From Liolophura sinensis (taxonomy: Eukaryota > Mollusca > Polyplacophora > Chitonida > Chitonidae): 64,000 nucleotides of DNA. Below the pieces are notes generated by a model, which was not told the origin of the DNA, made no database searches, and worked only from the letters and a program-made list of their open reading frames with translations. A program made the translations under genes and the position numbers. Below, in pieces: positions 33,600 to 45,960 of the stretch (position 1 is its first letter; the number at the start of each line of letters is the position of its first letter). Location: contig NC_088307.1 of assembly GCF_032854445.1 (NCBI RefSeq), positions 28,922,484 through 28,986,483 on the forward strand. Direction: 5' to 3'.

Positions 33600-35990
33600 A
33601 GCGATTACACTCCCCAGATGGTAGTACGAACCTCCACGCCCCACAGAACTAATAAATGTTATTGATTAGGTAATCGTTTAACGCCATGATCAACATTTTT
33701 TTGTTCTTCTAGGCCAAAGATGGTGGTAAATGTTACGGGTGGAGAACCTTGAGTGCCTAAGCTAAAGTCAGGACGTTTGAAAAGTTACTGACGACGTAAT
33801 TAGCATATGTCACGTAATAATTTGGTGGAATAGAATTGAAACGTGCAGCACAGAAGGTAAGACCAGAACAGTGACGACAGTGTGATAGCTGACAAATGGT
33901 CACACGTAACCGCTGAAATACGATCTCGTCAGTTTATCTCGGTCAGGGTCAGGGTTTTTATTGGAACTGTTCATGTAAGTGCATAAATGGTAGCAATTTG
34001 CACACCCCCTAGCACCATGGCTTAAGCAGAATTAGTTAAAAACAAAATGTAGTGATGTTAATTGCAATTTATCAGACGTCACTGGTCTAGAATTACTTAA
34101 AAGTATGTGTTGTCATCGCATTTAACATACAATCACATTAAAATAATGCAAATGGGAGATAGCCTACTCGGCCTATTTGTCTGAGAATACAGCACCCCCC
34201 CCCCCCCTCCCCCCCCACCGTGTCCGTCGTTGTCAAACTGGTAAAAAGGAGAGCATTGCGTCTGATGCGGGATAATGACCTTCATGTTTACATGTTACAC
34301 GAGCGCATTGATTTTCGTTACTACTTTTGTAGTAAAATCTGTCAACTTCAACCTCAAATATATATCCCCTAACTTGCGTGTGGTACAATGCCATATTACC
34401 CTGTGCAGATTGCACTTTTCTCTCCATCATCAAACAAGAGCTCAGGTGAATAAACACAACATACGCACCAATAAATGCATTTCTTTGAAATGTATCAAAG
34501 AATATCAGCAGCATTGTGGCGAGTATAACCCTTGAAGAGAATGGTCATGAGTGTTGATGATAGGTAAGTGGTTACCATGACAACTGCACAAGTGGACAAA
34601 TGTGTCCACCACAAATGAAAACTTTATGCGGAAAACAGATGAAGTTGTAGCCCGGACAAAAAATCATTTCTATTTATATAGTACACGTAAGGAAAATGGC
34701 TATCTGGTTACCATGACAACCGCAAAGAATATCAGCAGCATTGTGGCAAGTATAACCCCGGAAGAGAATAGTCATGAGTGTTGATGATAGGTAAGTGGTT
34801 ACCATGACAACTGCGCAAGTGGACAAATGTGTCCACCACAAATGAAAACTTTATGCAGAAAACAGATGGAGTTGCAACCGGGACAAAAAATCATTTCTAT
34901 TTATATAGTACACGTAAGGAAAATGGCTATCTGGTTACCATGACAACCGCAAAAAGAGAAAAATATGAGTCGTGACACATTATCATCTGTGTGAAACTGC
35001 GTGGAAACTCTTGGAACTATAGCCTGGACACGAAATCTTTTCTATTTATATAGTATATATAGAAAACTGGTGATCTGGTACCCATGAAAACTGCGGAAAT
35101 CGACAAATATGAGTTGCAACACATCATCAAGTTAAAATGTCTTTGTGGCAGTATTACCCAAGCAGTGCTCCTTCAACATCTTCACTCTTCAGCTTGGAGG
35201 CAAAGCTGGCACCAAATTGCCCTAACTGTGCTTGTGTGACCTACAGAGCCTCGAACCAGGATTTTAAAAGAACGGCAGATGTCGGATGCATCGATTACAT
35301 GAGCATAGATCGGGCTATATGTACATGTGAATTACAAAATGTGCAACCAAGGCGAGGATTGCCAGTCCCCAGACATCCCTCGCCTTCAATGGTCTCCTGC
35401 TTCAATAAAAATTAACCAATTGCACTAAAACTTTAGTTATCTTATTCATTAACAGTTAAGCTTTCTTTTTGGTAGCAAATATATGGCACATACATCTACA
35501 GCTCACACCCACGTCCTCAGGGTTTATTGAGAGTTTAATATCCCTTGTTCCCGAGGCTGGGAGACGCTGTAGACTAGCATTATAGATCATGGAGACTATG
35601 TCAGGCTTTGAACCAACGACCTCCGAGATTGAAGCCTACACTTCGTTCTGGGCTAGTTATAGACCTCCTTGTAGAAGGCTTGACCCAATGTCTACATGCG
35701 GTTGTGCCTCACTGAAACGCCTCACCAGACAGGAAACCCTGCACCATCACATTGTACAGACACCATGCTGTACAAGACCTGAAACGCAGCTGCGTGAATT
35801 TGATGCCAAATTATTTGAAGGTAAACCGTAGTTTATTTGATTCTTCAATTTGGATACGATTCATGTTGAGAGGCAGGATTTCGTTTCAGATGCCACTCCA
35901 GTTTTGAAGTGAACTAACGTCTTGTCAAATTGTTACCAAGTCACCGAAATATATTCAAAGGAACCCTAAATGTTTCTGAACAGAATATCA
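33600..35990. other. Intergenic region with tandem and low-complexity DNA
   Basis: No gene recognised. It holds a C-rich run at 34,195-34,217 and the 227-bp repeat at 34,505-35,125. A possible tRNA-derived SINE remnant lies on minus at about 35,520-35,690 (B-box-like GGTTCAAAGCC). Open frames at 35,137 and 35,589 have no support. Confidence 0.5.
34505..35125. repeat. 227-bp tandem repeat, two full copies plus a diverged partial
   Basis: GTGTTGATGATAGGTAAGTG occurs at 34,551 and 34,778. The copies share CTGGTTACCATGACAACCGC and TTTCTATTTATATAGTA. A third, shorter and diverged unit runs to about 35,125. Each full unit carries GGTAAGT, another donor-like string. Confidence 0.85.
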
Positions 35991-36208
35991 TTTGATTGGT
36001 GTTAAATGACATACTTAAGAATACTTCACTATTATAATTTTATTTGATTGGTGTTTTACGCCGTACTCAAGAATATTTCACTTATACGACGGCGGCCATC
36101 GTTATGGTGGGTGGAAACCGGGCAGAGCCTGGTGTAAACCCATAACCATCCCCAGCTTACTGGCAGACCTTTCCAAGTACGGCCGGAGAGGAAGCCAGCA
36201 TGAGCTAG
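35991..36208 (-). mobile_element. RUDI-like SINE, head-truncated, beside a second tail fragment
   Basis: From 36,039 to 36,208 the SINE tail and body read on minus, losing similarity before the tRNA head. Directly left (35,991-36,038) is another tail fragment (TTTGATTGGTGTTAAATGAC), so two insertions abut. Confidence 0.8.
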
Positions 36209-36640
36209 GCGAACACGAAGCACCCACATAGGCGAGGGGCTCCTGGGCTCCACAACGGCCTCCAGCAATATATAACCTAGAGAGCCAGTAATCATGGTCT
36301 TTTTCATCTCCTCCCATCACCCACCCCTTTCTCTCTCTCTCCCACCCCCCACCCCCCGTACACCTCGGGGAAAGGACAGTTTTTACAGTAATGAGCAATA
36401 CCAAGCCTAAAAATTTATCAAGTGAAAAAAATTCTGTATCTCCACTATTCTTTTCCAATTTACACACACGAATGGAGGAAATTTGGAAGCATTTTTTTAA
36501 GTTTGAAATACATGTATTAAGTTATTCTATAATTCTGACAAAACGGCAGTACTTGCAGAAATAAGACTTTTCCCTCTTACACATAGAACAAACTTAACAC
36601 CTGGTCTGTGAGTAAAATAAAGAGTGCAACATGTAACTTA
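36209..36640. other. Intergenic, no gene seen
   Basis: It contains a C/T-rich stretch at 36,308-36,360. The minus-strand open frame 36,102-36,467 reads through the SINE and is not a gene. Confidence 0.5.
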
Positions 36641-36643
36641 AGG

Positions 36644-36649
36644 TTTATT
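36644..36649 (-). other. Candidate poly(A) signal of the ELAV-like gene
   Basis: AATAAA on the minus strand, about 305 bp after the stop codon. It gives an AT-rich 3' UTR of plausible length. Confidence 0.45.
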
Positions 36650-36951
36650 ATTCTAGATGCACACAAATCTATAAAAACACATGGCGTTTTGCTTGAAGCG
36701 ATACCATACTTTGCTTCTCCTTTGGACCTCTTTTTCATAAAAATTAAAATTTAAAGGAAAATGCAGTAGTGTACAAGAAGTGCTGGAGTGGGGTTGAAAT
36801 ACTTTGAGCATACTTTTACATGTACCAGACCAGACACTGATTTTTTTAAAATTTCGCGCATCTTTCAATCAGAAATCAGACAGCTGGTGTCAACAGAAAG
36901 TTTCATTTTTCAGTTCACTTCTTCGGGAGAAAAAAAAAAAACAAAAAAAGT

Positions 36952-37902
36952 TTAATTTTTGGCTGACTTGAAGGAGACTTGCAGTGGTCTCCCTGTGTAG
37001 TTGTATCCATTTAAATGCTGAATAGCGTATTCAGCTTCCGAGTAGTTTGTCATCGTGACAAATCCGTAACCCTTGCACTGCCCAGCCTTCTGGTCGTATA
37101 TCACATTCACTTTCTGTATTGCTCCGAATGGAGAGAAGAGCTGCCACAATGTTTTTTCGTCTGCGTCCGTGCCGATGTTGTAGACGAAGAGCGTGTACCC
37201 TGTGTCTGCGACTGGGGGTCCCAGGGGTCCCTGATTCTGACCCCCATACCCTGCCATGGGGCTGTAACGAGAGTAACGACTTCCTCCTTGGTTGCGAATG
37301 GGGCCCGGTCCATAGCGGGGTCCCCCTGGCCCTCCAGGGAATGGCATGACTGGTGGGGGGCGTACCTTCTTGGCGTTCTCTTCAGCAAACTTGATGTTCA
37401 AGGCGTCAGACGCCCCGGGTAGCGTTGTGCCGTTCAGTTGTATCATTGCCTCCATGGCCTGGTTCTTTGTCTCAAACAGAACAAACCCCACCCCTTTTCC
37501 TGTCCCAGAAGCTGTGTCGACTAGAACGCGCGACTGGACGATCTTTCCATACGGACTGAAGTATGTGTTCATGTCATCCTCAGTGAAGGTACGAGGTAAG
37601 TTTCGCACGTACAAGTTAGCTCCCTTGGTTGTTTCGCCCCCTGGTCTTGCTAATGCCACCTTGATCGTCTTGTTCTGAATCTGTAGTCGGTTCAGTGTTT
37701 GAATAGCCCGTCTAGCATGCTCTTCCTGTTCGTAGTCGACGAAACCAAATCCATAACTGTAATTTGTGTGTTTGTCCCGCACAATCTTGGAACTCTTGAT
37801 AGGACCAATGCTCTGGAACATGTTTCGGAATTCATCATCCGTTAGGGTCTGGGGAAGATAATTCACGATGAGGTTGGTCCCACTGTTGTCCCCGTCGGCC
37901 AT
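36952..37902 (-). CDS. ELAVL: ELAV/Hu-like RNA-binding protein, 316 aa, intronless coding region
   Basis: ELAV/Hu proteins bind AU/U-rich RNA and control mRNA stability and splicing. There are three RRMs. RRM1 has RNP2 LIVNYLP (11-17) and RNP1 YGFGFVDY (50-57). RRM2 has NLYVRNLP (96-103) and KGVGFVLF (136-143). A G/P/R/Y-rich hinge spans about 182-230. RRM3 has LFVYNIG (238-244) and KGYGFVTM (277-284), with the family-typical end RPLQVSFKSAKN. I chose the ATG at 37,902 (MADGDNSGTNLIV). The frame stays open 12 codons further, but CATTTCCTCCAG just upstream looks like an acceptor, so a 5' UTR intron is likely. The coding part is uninterrupted, whereas vertebrate ELAVL genes are split; an old retrocopy is possible. 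No sense poly(A) tract or target duplication is visible. Confidence 0.94.
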   Translation of the reverse strand: MADGDNSGTNLIVNYLPQTLTDDEFRNMFQSIGPIKSSKIVRDKHTNYSYGFGFVDYEQEEHARRAIQTLNRLQIQNKTIKVALARPGGETTKGANLYVRNLPRTFTEDDMNTYFSPYGKIVQSRVLVDTASGTGKGVGFVLFETKNQAMEAMIQLNGTTLPGASDALNIKFAEENAKKVRPPPVMPFPGGPGGPRYGPGPIRNQGGSRYSRYSPMAGYGGQNQGPLGPPVADTGYTLFVYNIGTDADEKTLWQLFSPFGAIQKVNVIYDQKAGQCKGYGFVTMTNYSEAEYAIQHLNGYNYTGRPLQVSFKSAKN

Positions 37903-37949
37903 CTTGGATTTGCGGAAGAACTGGAGGAAATGACCCACGCCTCATGGTG

Positions 37950-39435
37950 GTAAAAAAAAAAGGTAAAGGTAAAAAAATTATGAACAAAAAAAGGTCCTGG
38001 GAAAAACCAAGAAGATGAAAACAATCAGATATCAGATAGCAATCAGATAATGAAAACAATCAGATATCAGATAATGAAAACAAGTCTTAACAGAATTTGC
38101 ATTTGCAGACCAGATAACTGCACTAATGTTATCACAACGCACCACTGTAAATAATCGCATTTTTATTTATATATTTATGGTAAATGACTTAAAGTGTCGC
38201 CCTGGGACTTGGAAAGCGTATCCCAAGATTCACTGCGTTGGCTGTGGTTGTTACTAACTGGGCATCGCGGGAGAGCAACAGGGGTGGTCAGGGGATTCTA
38301 CTGACAGCTCAAGAATGTAATACGTGAAACTGTGATTAAAGCAACGCCTAGACGTGCGTTTGCGCCACTCCAGCTAAACATTTCTTGTTCATTCTGGCAT
38401 AATTTGAATGTCTGTCAACTTATGCCCATATTATGTAAATATGAATGCTTAATTTACTTAATACGTAATTGAGTCGCCTCAAATTAAAATTTAGTCATAC
38501 AGATTGATTTTATCTACATGTATACAAGCCACTTACAATCACAGGGCTTGAAATTTTCATGTCTACCCATCGATCATGTGATTTTCGCTGGTAAAAAGCA
38601 AAACAATAATCTTATCTGTCGCTGGTAAATCACATCTGGGAAAAACTGTATACAGGAAATCATAAAGCATGTTGTTTAGAAAGCCAGTGACAGTAGTGTG
38701 CGAACTCCTAATGTGATAACTCAAACAAATCCTGTCTCCCGATATGCCGGATTCCCACACAGTGCTACCGAAAAGCAGTACAAGTAAATCGTGGTAGTTT
38801 TCGGAAACCTTGCACGAAGTATGTTTTCTGTGTATAACAGAGGTTCGTGATATAGAAAACGCGGAAAAAGAAACTCTTCTGCAATTGGATATATCCGACT
38901 TTTAAGGAAACAAAATGTGCGTGTAGACTGACATATTAATAGGAATGGCCACAGGAAGCTGACGATATATCTTGGTGAAATTCATTTTTAGCCAAAATTT
39001 GAACACACATTCGTTGTATAATGAGGGCTCTCAGCAGACAACCGATCACCAGATAATGGTGTGAGGTGACTTCCATGTAGGCCCAACCCGAATACTGGGT
39101 TCGTCTGCAGCGTACATTGTTCATGTACATTCCTGGTTTGGCCTTGTCATGCTTTGAGACAGTTTGGAATTTAAAGGTTTGGAATAGACCTTGCCTGTCT
39201 TGATACTTTCTTCCACTTCATTTATATTTAGAGATGCACATGTAGGCCTCCTAGTCAGGAGACCTGCACACTGTCAGTGACTTAACCCCATGTGGTGAGG
39301 ATTAACAACCAGCTTTAAGTACCATGCAGGGTAATGACAAGGGCGGAGGACTAACAACTGTCTTCTGCCATCTTGCCGCCAACTCAATAGTGTGAAAGTA
39401 AACGACAGTATCTCATGTGTGAAACTTTAGGTCCA
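37950..39435. other. Upstream region of the ELAV-like gene
   Basis: AT-rich and without recognised genes. A small tandem of AATCAGATATCAGATA lies at 38,020-38,080. It may hold the promoter and non-coding first exon of the ELAV-like gene, but I cannot place them. Confidence 0.5.
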
Positions 39436-39439
39436 TTAT

Positions 39440-39553
39440 CTGGTGTTTTACGCCGTACTCCAAAATATTTCACCTATATGGCAGTGGCCAACATTATGGT
39501 GGATGGAACCCCACGAACATCTGCAAGTTGCTGAAGGCCTTCTCACATACGCA
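39440..39553 (-). mobile_element. RUDI-like SINE fragment
   Basis: GGTGTTTTACGCCGTACTCC, then ATATTTCACCTATATGGCAG and ACATTATGGTGGATGGAACC. It is the tail and body only. Confidence 0.75.
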
Positions 39554-39996
39554 TCAAATGTTTATTGTGATGTACTGGATCTAGCTGAGCAAATATGATA
39601 AATCCCATAATCACTCATTCAAATAAACTACTTCGGTGTTACCTTTTATTATTCCAGTTGGAAAATTGTTCACAAAATCTGCTTAATCTCACGGATAAGT
39701 ACTAGAGTTTCTAGAGAGGAATAAAAAAAAAAACAGAAAAAAAAAATATCACAAAAAATGGTTAATAACATTCAGTTTGTTCAATGAATCTGGTGAGCTA
39801 AATGATCAGGCTGAAGGTTACCTGTAATATTACCTTTAACATTTTCATTCCTACTAAGTTCAGAGACTATTACATGAGAAATACTGATGTAACTCATCCT
39901 AAATCCAAACAGAAGGGACTTGCTATACTGGACTGTGGCTGTGATAGATGCTGGTCCTTCGTGAGCACCATACCCCTGTCATAAGTCGGTCTGCTT

Positions 39997-40058
39997 ACCA
40001 CTGCACTTCAGAATTTACCACTGCACTTCAGAATTTACCACTGCACTTCAGAATTTTT
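39997..40058. repeat. 20-bp tandem repeat, three copies
   Basis: Three copies of CCACTGCACTTCAGAATTTA, nearly exact. Confidence 0.9.
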
Positions 40059-40584
40059 CATCTGCGCGACAGCTGTCAGATTTACGACAGCGGAAACCCG
40101 AGAAACCACCATGAAGTGTTGGTTACCAGAAAAACCTTTCGATATAAGTTAAGGCGGAACCAGAGAGAACTGGATTCAAACCTCATAACTTGTCAAGGGT
40201 TAGTGAACTTATGGCAAAATACTTTGGTGCCCTTAAATACATAACTGCAGCTACACTATATGCTGATACTTTTTTTTTTATCCACTGACAGATGGTGAGC
40301 TAGAGTGTGAAAGGTGTACTAACCTGATCTACAACTTGGAAGCTTTGGAGAAAGAGTATACCTTGAAAGGCGACAAGACACTCACAGAATTTAAAAACAG
40401 GCGTTTTCACTGAACAATAGGCCCTCTCTTCCTTTCTGTAATGTTTAACCAAGGATCCTAGTCTAACTGTTAAGCTAATTTTATCAGCATTCTCACTGTA
40501 CCTCTCCATCTATCAGCATATGAAAAAAAAAAAACAGCAGCTGCAGTTCTGTATCTATCATCCCTTCTGAAAGTGAGGGTTCAG

Positions 40585-41110
40585 AGATAGCCCGTTTGTA
40601 GTCCTGCATGTAAGCACCTTGTTTTCGATAATTTTAAGTCACTACAGTACAATCATGCATCCTTATATTTACTTTTCTTGGAGTAGTGCCAGAGTTCTGG
40701 CACCTCACACCTTAAGCATCTCCTATGATAGTACAGGCCTTCACAAATATGTGAGCTACAATTTTGGCAGCCTCACCTTTATTCATTAGCACTCTGCAGG
40801 TCTCAAAGATCATCGCCCCACATTAAAACCGAAACATGTCTGTCTTGAGGCCAAGGTGAGTGTAAATGTAAACAGTCATCTCTCATGTGTGGAGAGGTAG
40901 CATGAAAGCTGTATTTTCCCCATCCAACATTGTTCATTTTGAAATATACAACTTCCTGAAAAGATGAGGCCGCCGAAATTGTAATGAGTTGGCAAAACTC
41001 TGGCACTACTTCAAGAAAAGTCGATATAAGGATGCACGACTGTACCGTAATGACTTCAAAATCATATAGGAAAGAAGGTGCCAACATGCAGGACTAGCCT
41101 ATTTGTAGAT
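40585..41110. repeat. Foldback element with about 125-bp arms
   Basis: The arm at 40,585-40,710 and the reverse complement of 40,985-41,110 align along their length. Shared strings include GTCCTGCATGT, TGCATCCTTATAT, ACTTTTCTTG and AGTAGTGCCAGAGTT. Identity is roughly 80% by eye. The 275-bp centre is unpaired. It is likely an old non-autonomous DNA transposon. Confidence 0.78.
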
Positions 41111-42801
41111 TTCTTTCCAACCTATAATTTTTTTTGTTCGCCGCAGCGTTGAATCATCGCAACTATGGAGCCTAACGAAACACAACAACAAAGGGTATTC
41201 AAATGAAAACTGCCAAGTGCGTGCTACTCTTGGGCCATGCTTTGAAAACTTCCTATAATATCCATCGTCTTTTTCAGGGTATCTTATCACATACCCCATC
41301 ATCAGATGACGTGATGATTAACAAACATTTTTAAGAGTAAACAAACCTTTTCTATGTACGAATTAAAGCATGTTAAAATATGTATGTATGTTGTTGTTGT
41401 TGTATCATGCCGGAAGAAAAGAGGCACGGGCGAAAATGGAGGGGCAGTTTACACACTATTTTAGAATGCTTACCAACAACCTATCTTCTAAAGACCATTA
41501 TACCCAACAACAAAATAACATCATTTTCCCATAGTATGCGATAAAAATGAAAATCACGCTTTGCATCAACCGTTTAACGAGATACATTTAGCGGACTTTA
41601 CCAACCTACCAATTTTACGATGGCGGTCGCCAACCGAGAAAGGCCTCGTTCTGGCCAGAGCACGTGCTTCGCGGGGAGAGGGTCAGAAGTGGGTGTCCCG
41701 GCGACTGAAAGACATGAGTTGGTTTGGCTGCTATAGATAGAGGACTAACTCGAAATCTGAAGTGTAAGAATGCTGAAGTGCAAAATAACGGCTTAAAATG
41801 CCGATCAAATAAAAATGCGGCGCAGAACACCAATCAAATAAATAAATAAATCCTACACGTTGAGACACATATACTTACATGTGCACACCATGTATGAGAA
41901 GTTGTCTAAAATGAGAATAAATACGTACGTATACCATATGTAATTCCCCTCCATGGATGTATACCTAGTGTAATTCCCCTCCATGGATGTATAGTATGTT
42001 GCTGGTACACAAAGTATGACAATATTTTGTGTAAACTGATGGTGTAAAAGTAATGGTGTAAAACTGGATCTTACAGGACTGGTGTATGACTGAACTGGAT
42101 TCATTGGCTCTCTATGCCAATTAATATAGGCATACTACAGATATGCATAATAATGCATCTGATTAATTTGTGATATATTACTCCTTATAGATCGATGTTT
42201 GGTGTTTTTGGTTCAAAGTCTGAGAATAATTTCATCATCGAGTTAATTGGAATACATATAATATGACCGTAGGATGCACGATTTTAATTATATTCCTCGT
42301 TCAGGTACATACATGTATAGGCCTACTTGCCATGCGTGAAGTCAGCACAGTTTACACAATGGTCGCCTCCCTGATCGAGGCGCACAAATTGTAACAATTG
42401 TAATGATTAGGCCAGTAAATTGAACTTAAGTGGACATGATTAACATAAAAGTTAACCAGAATCGGACACAAATTCCTCGTCGATCGAGCGGGATTATAAA
42501 TTGTTTGCTTATCTGCTCGTTTTACAATATGTAAGGCTCCAGGTTAAAATGGACGGTGGATTTCTGTGGCAGCCAGCCTAATATTATCTTAATAATTTAA
42601 CATGATGATATCCCGTGTACATTATCTTTGCGAGAAGATAATGAAAGGTGAAAAAATCGGTGCCATGTCATCTATAATTATACATGTATATGATTCAGGA
42701 AGTCCATGCATAACAGACTTTATATTAAATCACAATTTATTCAATTAAAAACTAATAAAAATAACTGATAAACAGATAAATGTGGATTTACACACATGCA
42801 G

Positions 42802-42857
<56 letters not shown>

Positions 42858-43150
42858 TCCAGATGTCTTGACCTACACGTATACACTTAATATTATTTTT
42901 ATCTTCTAACTCTTATTTTGTTGATTACTCTGAAAACAGTTCTTTTTCTAGTTTTGAGAAAGGATTTCTGAAGTGAAATCTTGAAAAAATTGCTGCACGC
43001 GATCATTACTGCATGTATTACATTATTGCATGCAGAATTTTAGTGTCAACGGTAAGAGGTGAACTTCTCAACCGCCAAGAATAATAAACGCGGTGCATAA
43101 TTCTCTTATGCTCTCTTATATAACTGATATATACCGACTGTTCGTACAAA
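41111..43150. other. Intergenic DNA with simple repeats
   Basis: No gene recognised. It holds a SINE tail at 41,801-41,851 (ACACCAATCAAATAAATAAA), a two-copy 29- to 30-bp repeat at 41,938-41,994 (TAATTCCCCTCCATGGATGT) and the TA microsatellite. Confidence 0.6.
42805..42854. repeat. (TA)25 microsatellite
   Basis: An uninterrupted run of 25 TA units. Confidence 0.98.
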
Positions 43151-43157
43151 TTCCACA

Positions 43158-43302
43158 GTTAATAGCTCTGAGCATCCGGGTTCCTCGCAAGGACCAGGGG
43201 GTGATAAATAACATGGAGATAAATGGGCGAAATGTTGATTTTCGCCCATTTCTAAAATTCAAAGAACTACAGGACAATGGAACTATCATGTATGAAGGTT
43301 AG
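43158..43302 (+). other. Candidate exon containing a 12-bp hairpin
   Basis: It follows AAATTCCACAG and reads LIALSIRVPRKDQGVINN, then MEINGRNVDFRPFLKFK. The DNA holds AAATGGGCGAAA and its reverse complement TTTCGCCCATTT separated by 7 bp. It is protein-like but not recognised, and the end (GAAG|GTTAGG) is a weak donor. Confidence 0.18.
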
Positions 43303-43819
43303 GCACATTCAGATCACTTCCCACAAATAATTTCTCACCTAACAGCTATAATTTTCATCATTCATGCTAAAATCTTATTCATGGCTATCTCGCCAGGGTT
43401 AAATTTGATTTGTTTTCACCTCCAGTACTCTAAGTTACGTGACTAAAGAGTGTGCTGATGACTGGCCCAGGGCAGCTATGACGTCACATGAATATACACG
43501 AAATTCGTGGGGAACAATAGCGCCACTATGTAGATGTAGTTTTGGTTAACTGCATGATTTTTTTTGCAATACTACAATTGCATTTGGTAAAAAAAACAAC
43601 GTGTATGCAGAATTGAACAAATGTTTTACACGCCTATTCCTCCCCCCCCACCCCCCGCCACTTCCCTTTAATTCCTGTCTCTCTCTATCTTCAAAATATT
43701 TCCTCTCTTCAAAAGGCTTCCGGCATCTTCGCAACTGACGATCCACCCCGGCATGGCTAAGGCACTGTAAATTTGTTTCCTTCCCAATCTCCATGAACAT
43801 CCGCTGGTCCTATTTTGAC

Positions 43820-44085
43820 TGATTGAAGTTAAATGTCATACTTGGGACTTTTTTTCAGTTACACCATACAATATGCACACCATTTTGGCGGAAGGCTGCT
43901 GGCCTTCAAGTTCGGTGAACGTTAGACTGTGCAAATGGCCCATGAGGGTGTCACCGACGACTTATTGTCACTGAAGATGGCCAAGCAGGGAAAGCGGATG
44001 ATTTCACTGACTCCCTATCCCAGGCCGGGTTTGAACCCACACCTTGTGAGTCCTAGCCAAGGCAGAGCTAACACTGGGCAAATCT
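43820..44085 (-). mobile_element. Probable tRNA-derived SINE of a third family
   Basis: On minus a B-box-like GTGGGTTCAAACCCGG follows TGTTAGCTCTGCCTTGG. A body of about 200 bp ends in GTCCCAAGTATGACATTTAA. There is no tail repeat or clear target duplication. Confidence 0.5.
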
Positions 44086-44089
44086 AGCT

Positions 44090-45540
44090 ATTTTAGGGCA
44101 AATCTATTTATTAACCGTACGTATGACAATATATACCAAGAGGTGGTCCCAAATAGCCCCCATGCCAAAATTATTTTCAAGTGTCAAAAAATAAAGACTG
44201 GAATTATTTATTTGACCACAAGAAATCTAAAAAAGCACAAACATTGTCCAATACTGTTTTTTTTAACACTTTAATTACAAAAGACAAACACATTTCAAAA
44301 ATAACTTCACGTGAAAACACTTTTTGTAAACTGAAAGTTTAGAAATTTAACCAGAATTTTAGAAATCATAGATTCTGAAATAAATATTTCAACAAAATGT
44401 TCACATAAGCTAACAGGAAAAAGAGAAAAGCACAAATAATTAATACAACTTCAAAAGTGTATTTACAAGAATTACTTATGAAAATATTTACAGTACTAAA
44501 GATACATGTAGCATTTTCGAAATGTTTACAGCACAATTTTATAGCTTGAGTGCCAATTTAGAATAGCTCATGCTTATCAAAGATATGAAGAAAATCTGTC
44601 GTCTTTACTTTATGTTGGCATGGGGGTAAAAGTTTATTCTAGGTGTACCTGGTCAGGCTTTTTGCTTTCCTGGATTTAAATTTAACATGATATGAAAACA
44701 GTTGTACGTAGCATATATTATTATAATTCTTCATTTGATTTTTGCCATTGTGCTGCTAATTAACTTTATATTGCACTATATACTACAGTAAGTTTAGATG
44801 CACAAATCTGAAATTACTGTAACATTCTACTACTGTCCTCTACTGTCTATAAATACAGACAAATAACAAAAGAAAAATTTTTTCCCACCAACCTATTAAT
44901 ATGTAGGTAAACTGTTGTTGTCCCAAACAGTTATGCCAATATAATACATGTATGTCACATCTGTTAATAATTCATTTTTAATCAAAAGTTCACCAACACA
45001 ATTAAACACTTATCAGACTTTTCTTACTTACACTCAAAAACTTCTCCTTTCAAAGCAATCACAGTGAACACATGAAGACCATCTAAATTCAACATGTACC
45101 TGACATCACCATACTATACATCCAACTTGCCACATTTTCCATAAATATTCATGCTTTGTTTTATAATCTTAATAATTTGAAATGGAATAACTTTCAAACA
45201 TGGTCATGGGTCAGAATGTTTGGTCAGTCCCTCAGCTTTCAGACTTCAAAATAAGATAGGACTAATCACAAAGATGACTTTGTATAATGGATATACTTAA
45301 ATTTGACACACAAATGACAGAGACTTTACCCACTGTCATGTTGTTTTACTAACAGTATAAAAGGAATCAACACATTTCACAACATATATCGAATGAAATC
45401 AATTTTTGTCAAGGTCATGACAGAACATTTTAACCCCTGTTACCATTATACACATTGTACATAGAAATAAAGTGTGAATGTAGCGGAGATTTAACTGGGA
45501 AAATATAACTTGTCATTCCACTTAACAACTTGGGTACATA
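44090..45540. other. AT-rich intergenic DNA
   Basis: No gene seen. ATATACCAAGAGGTGGTCCC at about 44,132 recurs at about 63,622 and may mark a dispersed element. This stretch may belong to the TOR1AIP 3' flank. Confidence 0.5.
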
Positions 45541-45544
45541 CATG

Positions 45545-45960
45545 CATACATGACATAGACTGCATTTACATTTAGCTCTTATCTCAAACAACATGTGGAC
45601 ATTACACAGTTCACATCTACATGTAGTTCTTATCTCAAACAACATTTGGACATTACAAAGTTCACATCTACATGTAGTTCTTATCTCAAACAACATTTGG
45701 ACATTACATAATTCACATCTACATGTAGTTCTTATCTCAAACAACATTTGGACATTACAAAGTTCACATCTACACGAAGTTCTTATCTCAAACAACATTT
45801 GGACATTACACAGTACACATCTACCTGCAGTTCTTATCTCAAACAACATTTGGACATTACACAGTACACATCTACATGTAGTTCTTATCTCAAATAACAT
45901 TTGGTCATTACATAGTTCACATCTGCAGGAACATTGTATTTCTTATCTCAAACCTCATAT
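45545..45960. repeat. 51-bp minisatellite, about eight copies
   Basis: Unit TTCACATCTACATGTAGTTC, TTATCTCAAACAACATTTGG, then ACATTACAAAG, with exact 51-bp spacing (for example 45,614, 45,665, 45,716). The unit is a multiple of three, so both strands stay open and give false ORFs. Confidence 0.95.
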
